A DNA stretch of 64,000 bases from contig REGQ01000001.1 of NCBI GenBank assembly GCA_004134985.1, forward strand, positions 310,001-374,000. The letters are read 5' to 3'. The notes below the pieces were generated by a model. That model made no database searches. It was not told where the DNA came from and saw only the letters and a list, made by a program, of their open reading frames with translations. Both the position numbers and the translations under genes were made by a program. Positions within the stretch are counted from its first letter, which is position 1. Each line of letters begins with the position of its first letter. This stretch comes from Paenibacillaceae bacterium (lineage in GTDB: Bacteria > Bacillota > Bacilli > Paenibacillales > Paenibacillaceae). This document shows positions 61,504 to 64,000 of this stretch, in pieces.

Positions 61504-62175
61504 TCATCCTTCCTTGTTTAATTTGCGTTTTAACTGCTGCAGTTCCTGTTCGATTACCGATTGCATTGTTGCCCCGGTCTGTGTAATAAAATCCTGTCCG
61601 GCGCGGCGCAGATCACGCAAGCTTCTTGCTTCAACCTCCATGTCGCTGATGCGGTCATCCAGCCTGCGGAACATGCCTTCCGGCTTGGACTGCGAGCCAT
61701 ACCCGCCAAACCTTTCATTCAACCTCTGCTGCAACCGCAAGGATTCCATCCGCGCAGTATAAAATTCCCGTTTGTCATATACGGCCTGATATTCACTGCG
61801 CAGCTCGCGCAGCTGTTCTTCCAGATCGATAATATTTTGCCGGCTCTGCTCGTACAGTTCCTTGTATTGCTTGGCACGGCTATCATGCATTGCCTTCTCC
61901 TGCAGGGCAAGGCGGGCAATATGCTCTTCATCTGCCTTGAGGGCAGTCATCGCTTGTCTCTCGCGTTTCTCCCGCTGTTCCTCAGCCTGCAGCCACTGCT
62001 GTTTCAAATGACTGCCATGGGCAGAGTATTGCTGGTACAACCGCTCCGCCTGGATGATGTCTTCTCTGGTGGACCAGAGAAACTGATCAATCATCCTTAC
62101 CGGGTCCTCCGCTTTCTCCAATCGTTCATTTAAGGTAGCCACTGTGATATCCCGTACTCGTCGAATCAGACTCAT
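61504..62175 (-). CDS. Second PspA/IM30-like protein (operon 2)
   Basis: A 223-residue coiled-coil protein, MSLIRRVRDITVATLNERLEKAEDPVRMIDQFL, the counterpart of 49501-50187. Both share ...MIDxFLxxTxxxIxQAE and a YKELYEQSRQ-type block. Order and spacing mirror operon 1. Probably binds membrane or the other PspA. Confidence 0.88.
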   Translation of the reverse strand: MSLIRRVRDITVATLNERLEKAEDPVRMIDQFLWSTREDIIQAERLYQQYSAHGSHLKQQWLQAEEQREKRERQAMTALKADEEHIARLALQEKAMHDSRAKQYKELYEQSRQNIIDLEEQLRELRSEYQAVYDKREFYTARMESLRLQQRLNERFGGYGSQSKPEGMFRRLDDRISDMEVEARSLRDLRRAGQDFITQTGATMQSVIEQELQQLKRKLNKEG

Positions 62176-62192
62176 CGCTGGCCCTCCATTTC

Positions 62193-62483
62193 CTAATATA
62201 CTTTATTTCCTTTGAACATTGATACTCCCCATACAATCAATCCGATTGCTGCCAAGAAGAAGAATAAACCTGACAACTTGCCAATCATCATAATCAATCC
62301 AATTGCGAAAAGAATGCTGCCGATAATTTTGCTGTTGTTCTTAATGCCAATGTATCCGAGCCCCATCAGTATAATCGGGAAGAGGAATGCGAAGATCGGT
62401 CCGAGACTGATGCCAAGAAACCGAAGCACAACCCAGCCTCCGATAATAACCAGCAATGCACCAAGCGCTGTTCTACTATTCAT
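62193..62483 (-). CDS. LiaI/LiaF-like small membrane protein (operon 2)
   Basis: A 96-residue membrane protein, MNSRTALGALLVIIGGWVVLRFLG, with four hydrophobic segments, paralogous to 50228-50518. ATG at 62483 is chosen (GGTGAG 9 bases upstream); the longer frame to 62522 begins in the leader. It heads operon 2. Confidence 0.82.
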   Translation of the reverse strand: MNSRTALGALLVIIGGWVVLRFLGISLGPIFAFLFPIILMGLGYIGIKNNSKIIGSILFAIGLIMMIGKLSGLFFFLAAIGLIVWGVSMFKGNKVY

Positions 62484-62538
62484 AATTATGTGCTCACCGC
62501 CTTTCTTAAGTATCAACTGCATCGTTTATCTTATGTCC

Positions 62539-62650
62539 TTAGTTTAGATTGTTTTGCTGTTTTTCAAAACCGACTTGCGGCGGTTTTTAATACTGGACTG
62601 AAGTCGGGGAACAGGTCTACCTCTAGTCCGACCAAGGTACTGCTTTGCTG
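62539..62650 (-). promoter_or_regulatory. Promoter and conserved upstream element of lia/psp operon 2
   Basis: -35 TTGAAA (62567-62562), 17-base spacer, -10 AACTAA (62544-62539). Upstream: CCGACTT, then AACCGCCGCAAGTCGGTTTTG, in the same order and distance as in operon 1. A farther GGTCGGACTAGAGGTAGACC has GGTC/GACC ends. Candidate LiaR-type binding region. Confidence 0.6.
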
Positions 62651-62759
62651 CCGCCTAACGAAAAAAAGGCTATTCAACGCTCTGTATAATATACAAATGC
62701 GTTGGATAACCTATGCAAATTAACCGCGTGCTTATAACGTTTATTTCACTATACCATCT

Positions 62760-63431
62760 TTAAACCGACTTTGAATCATCAGCAAAAGCACTGTCGCTGT
62801 AACAATGCACAAGCCGCATCTGACGCCATAGCCTGCTTTTGTCCGGCTCGCCCTCCCAAGGAATGAAATGAGGGTCCATCGCGCTCACCCAGTCGCTTGG
62901 CGTATTGCTCGTCTGCAGCAATCCCTGCCTTGGCGGCTGCTCCATCGTTGCGGGGGATTCACTGTAGGAGAAGATCAAATTGCCACAGGCGCCAATCATA
63001 TACATTTTGTTGAAGTGGCTTGGCTTTTCTTCCTGAAGCTGATAATGATAAAAGACATAACTTGCATACATCTCCGGCTTCAATCTGGCGATCGCGCCAA
63101 ATCGCTGCTCCGGCTCGCGCTCCCGCCAAGTTGTCTGTGAGGCAGGCAAACCATCGTGAAAGATGTCCATCAATGGCATACAGGATGCCAGCCCTATTGC
63201 CGTAGGCCATTGCTCCAGCCAATTCATGTACGGTTCAGGCCATTCAAATAGCGGCTCCCCTTCACTCTCCACGTAAAGCATAAGCAGATCGTCATCCTGG
63301 AACAACACCGCTTCAAGTATTCGCTGATTTGCCAAATACGCTTCCCACTGCGGCTGATTGGCATGGATATGCTGCAGGAAAGTCTCGGAGTGCTGCTGTT
63401 TTAAACGGGATAAGTACATCATTCGTTGCAT
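62760..63431 (-). CDS. Doubled mutarotase-like protein
   Basis: The 223-residue protein appears to contain two related halves. Residues 4-60 (MMYLSRLKQQHSETFLQHIHANQ ... DDDLLMLYVES) and about 113-165 (GAIARLKPEMYASYVFYHYQLQE ... GNLIFSYSES) share the strand-helix-strand pattern of the L-rhamnose/L-fucose mutarotase fold. In those enzymes a single 100-residue unit dimerises. Each half ends with a Trp/Pro/Met-rich segment. It lies downstream of an amidohydrolase of the fuconolactonase kind, consistent with deoxy-sugar metabolism. The His catalytic residue of RhaM appears as HIHAN in half 1 but is less clear in half 2. Assignment is tentative. Confidence 0.5.
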   Translation of the reverse strand: MQRMMYLSRLKQQHSETFLQHIHANQPQWEAYLANQRILEAVLFQDDDLLMLYVESEGEPLFEWPEPYMNWLEQWPTAIGLASCMPLMDIFHDGLPASQTTWREREPEQRFGAIARLKPEMYASYVFYHYQLQEEKPSHFNKMYMIGACGNLIFSYSESPATMEQPPRQGLLQTSNTPSDWVSAMDPHFIPWEGEPDKSRLWRQMRLVHCYSDSAFADDSKSV

Positions 63432-63534
63432 GGAAGTCCTCCAATTTGTGTATTTCGCTGTGCAACGGCATTTCTAACCGTGGTCCAGGAACAGCACAGC
63501 CTGTACTACTTGTGTCGTATTGTACTCGCGCTGC

Positions 63535-64000
63535 TCACTTAAGGTAGAAAGCTTTTGCATTATCGCTGCGCACCTTCTCCTTGTCCGCTTCAGACAACGA
63601 TGCGGGCAACAGCGATTCAAATAGCTCAACCACCTGTTCATAGCCGCCGCCTTGCAGCGCAACCGGCCAATCGCTGCCGAACATGAGACGCTCGGCGCCG
63701 AAGCAAGCAAACAATTTCTTTATATAAGGATCAGCTGCAGCCGTTCCCGCTTTCGCGGCTTGTGTAATGATGCCGGAGATTTTGCACGTTGCGCCCGGGT
63801 ATTGCGCCGCTTGCTCCATACCTGCAGACCATTTCCCCAAATCGTCCTCATCAGCATAGTACGGCGCGCCAAGATGATTGATGACTACTCGCAGCTCGGG
63901 CACCTGCGCCAGACAAGCGAGCGCATTGTCCAGATCATGCGTACGGATGAGCAGATCAATCGGAAACTGATCATCGGCAAACTTTCTCAGCTGCGTCAGC
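63535..64000 (-). CDS. Amidohydrolase, L-fuconolactonase/rhamnonolactonase-like (partial)
   Basis: The reading frame continues past the window edge, so only the C-terminal 154 residues are seen. Motifs INHLGAPYY and RLMFGSDWPV (metal aspartate) are typical of the amidohydrolase-2 family that opens sugar lactones. The upstream part DLLIRTHDLDNALACLAQVPELRVV fits the same group. With the mutarotase-like gene downstream this hints at fucose or rhamnose breakdown. The N-terminal metal histidines are outside the window. Confidence 0.85.
   Translation of the reverse strand, partial: LTQLRKFADDQFPIDLLIRTHDLDNALACLAQVPELRVVINHLGAPYYADEDDLGKWSAGMEQAAQYPGATCKISGIITQAAKAGTAAADPYIKKLFACFGAERLMFGSDWPVALQGGGYEQVVELFESLLPASLSEADKEKVRSDNAKAFYLK

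Overview
The window looks like chromosomal DNA of a spore-forming Firmicute of the Paenibacillaceae (Paenibacillus or a close relative). This rests on gene content and arrangement, not on a database search. It carries spore genes (ylbJ, sspI, a LytH-type peptidase). It has the Bacillus-type pairs ccpN-ppsR, lipA-yutD and sspI-trmH, a Tad pilus locus with DUF5702 and DUF6382 proteins, and a YesM/YesN two-component pair beside a sugar ABC transporter. Coding density is high, codon use is moderately GC-rich, and many genes lie on the minus strand in tight operons.

Layout. 1-10.3 kb (minus): a complete Tad/Flp pilus operon, running TadZ-like, CpaF, TadB, TadC, Flp pilin, TadE, DUF5702, a second TadE-like protein, prepilin peptidase, DUF6382 (cut by the window edge). 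10.4-13.3 kb: ndk, glpX, ppsR, ccpN, a gluconeogenesis-flavoured block. 13.5-20.9 kb: an M3 peptidase, small proteins, truncated hemoglobin, ylbJ, nadK, yutD, lipA. 21.3-28.3 kb: a LytH-type peptidase, a UvrD-like helicase, and an exopolysaccharide-type operon (GH8-like enzyme, degenerate GGDEF protein, tiny membrane protein, GT2) resembling the c-di-GMP-linked yda locus of Bacillus. 28.5-29.0 kb: a 51-bp tandem array. 29.3-37.7 kb: rRNA methyltransferase, ktrA, sspI, a lone phnM, and a LacI-headed cluster with two Gfo/Idh/MocA dehydrogenases around a ThuA protein. 37.7-40.5 kb: a gene-free island with two type I-C-like CRISPR arrays (12 and 8 repeats) and no cas genes, bracketed by inverted repeats of about 140 bp. 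40.7-48 kb: a TM2 gene followed by a decayed TM2 copy, prfC, zwf, a YwmB-like gene, and an isolated FliD-like gene. 48.3-50.6 kb and 60.3-62.6 kb: two paralogous four-gene envelope-stress operons (LiaI/F-like, PspA-like, PspC, PspA). Between them lie repeat-rich DNA, a sugar ABC transporter with YesM/YesN regulators, and a LiaRS-like pair. 62.7-64 kb: a doubled mutarotase-like protein and an amidohydrolase that continues past the window.

The most unusual points are these. The CRISPR island has large inverted repeats at its ends, and its two leaders keep a hairpin whose stem sequence is swapped between arrays. The two lia/psp operons share a conserved element just upstream of matching promoters. 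The tadE gene has no usual start codon: the expected TAATG coupling junction reads TAACG. The exopolysaccharide-type operon has a terminator-like hairpin in its leader and an overlooked 47-residue membrane protein.
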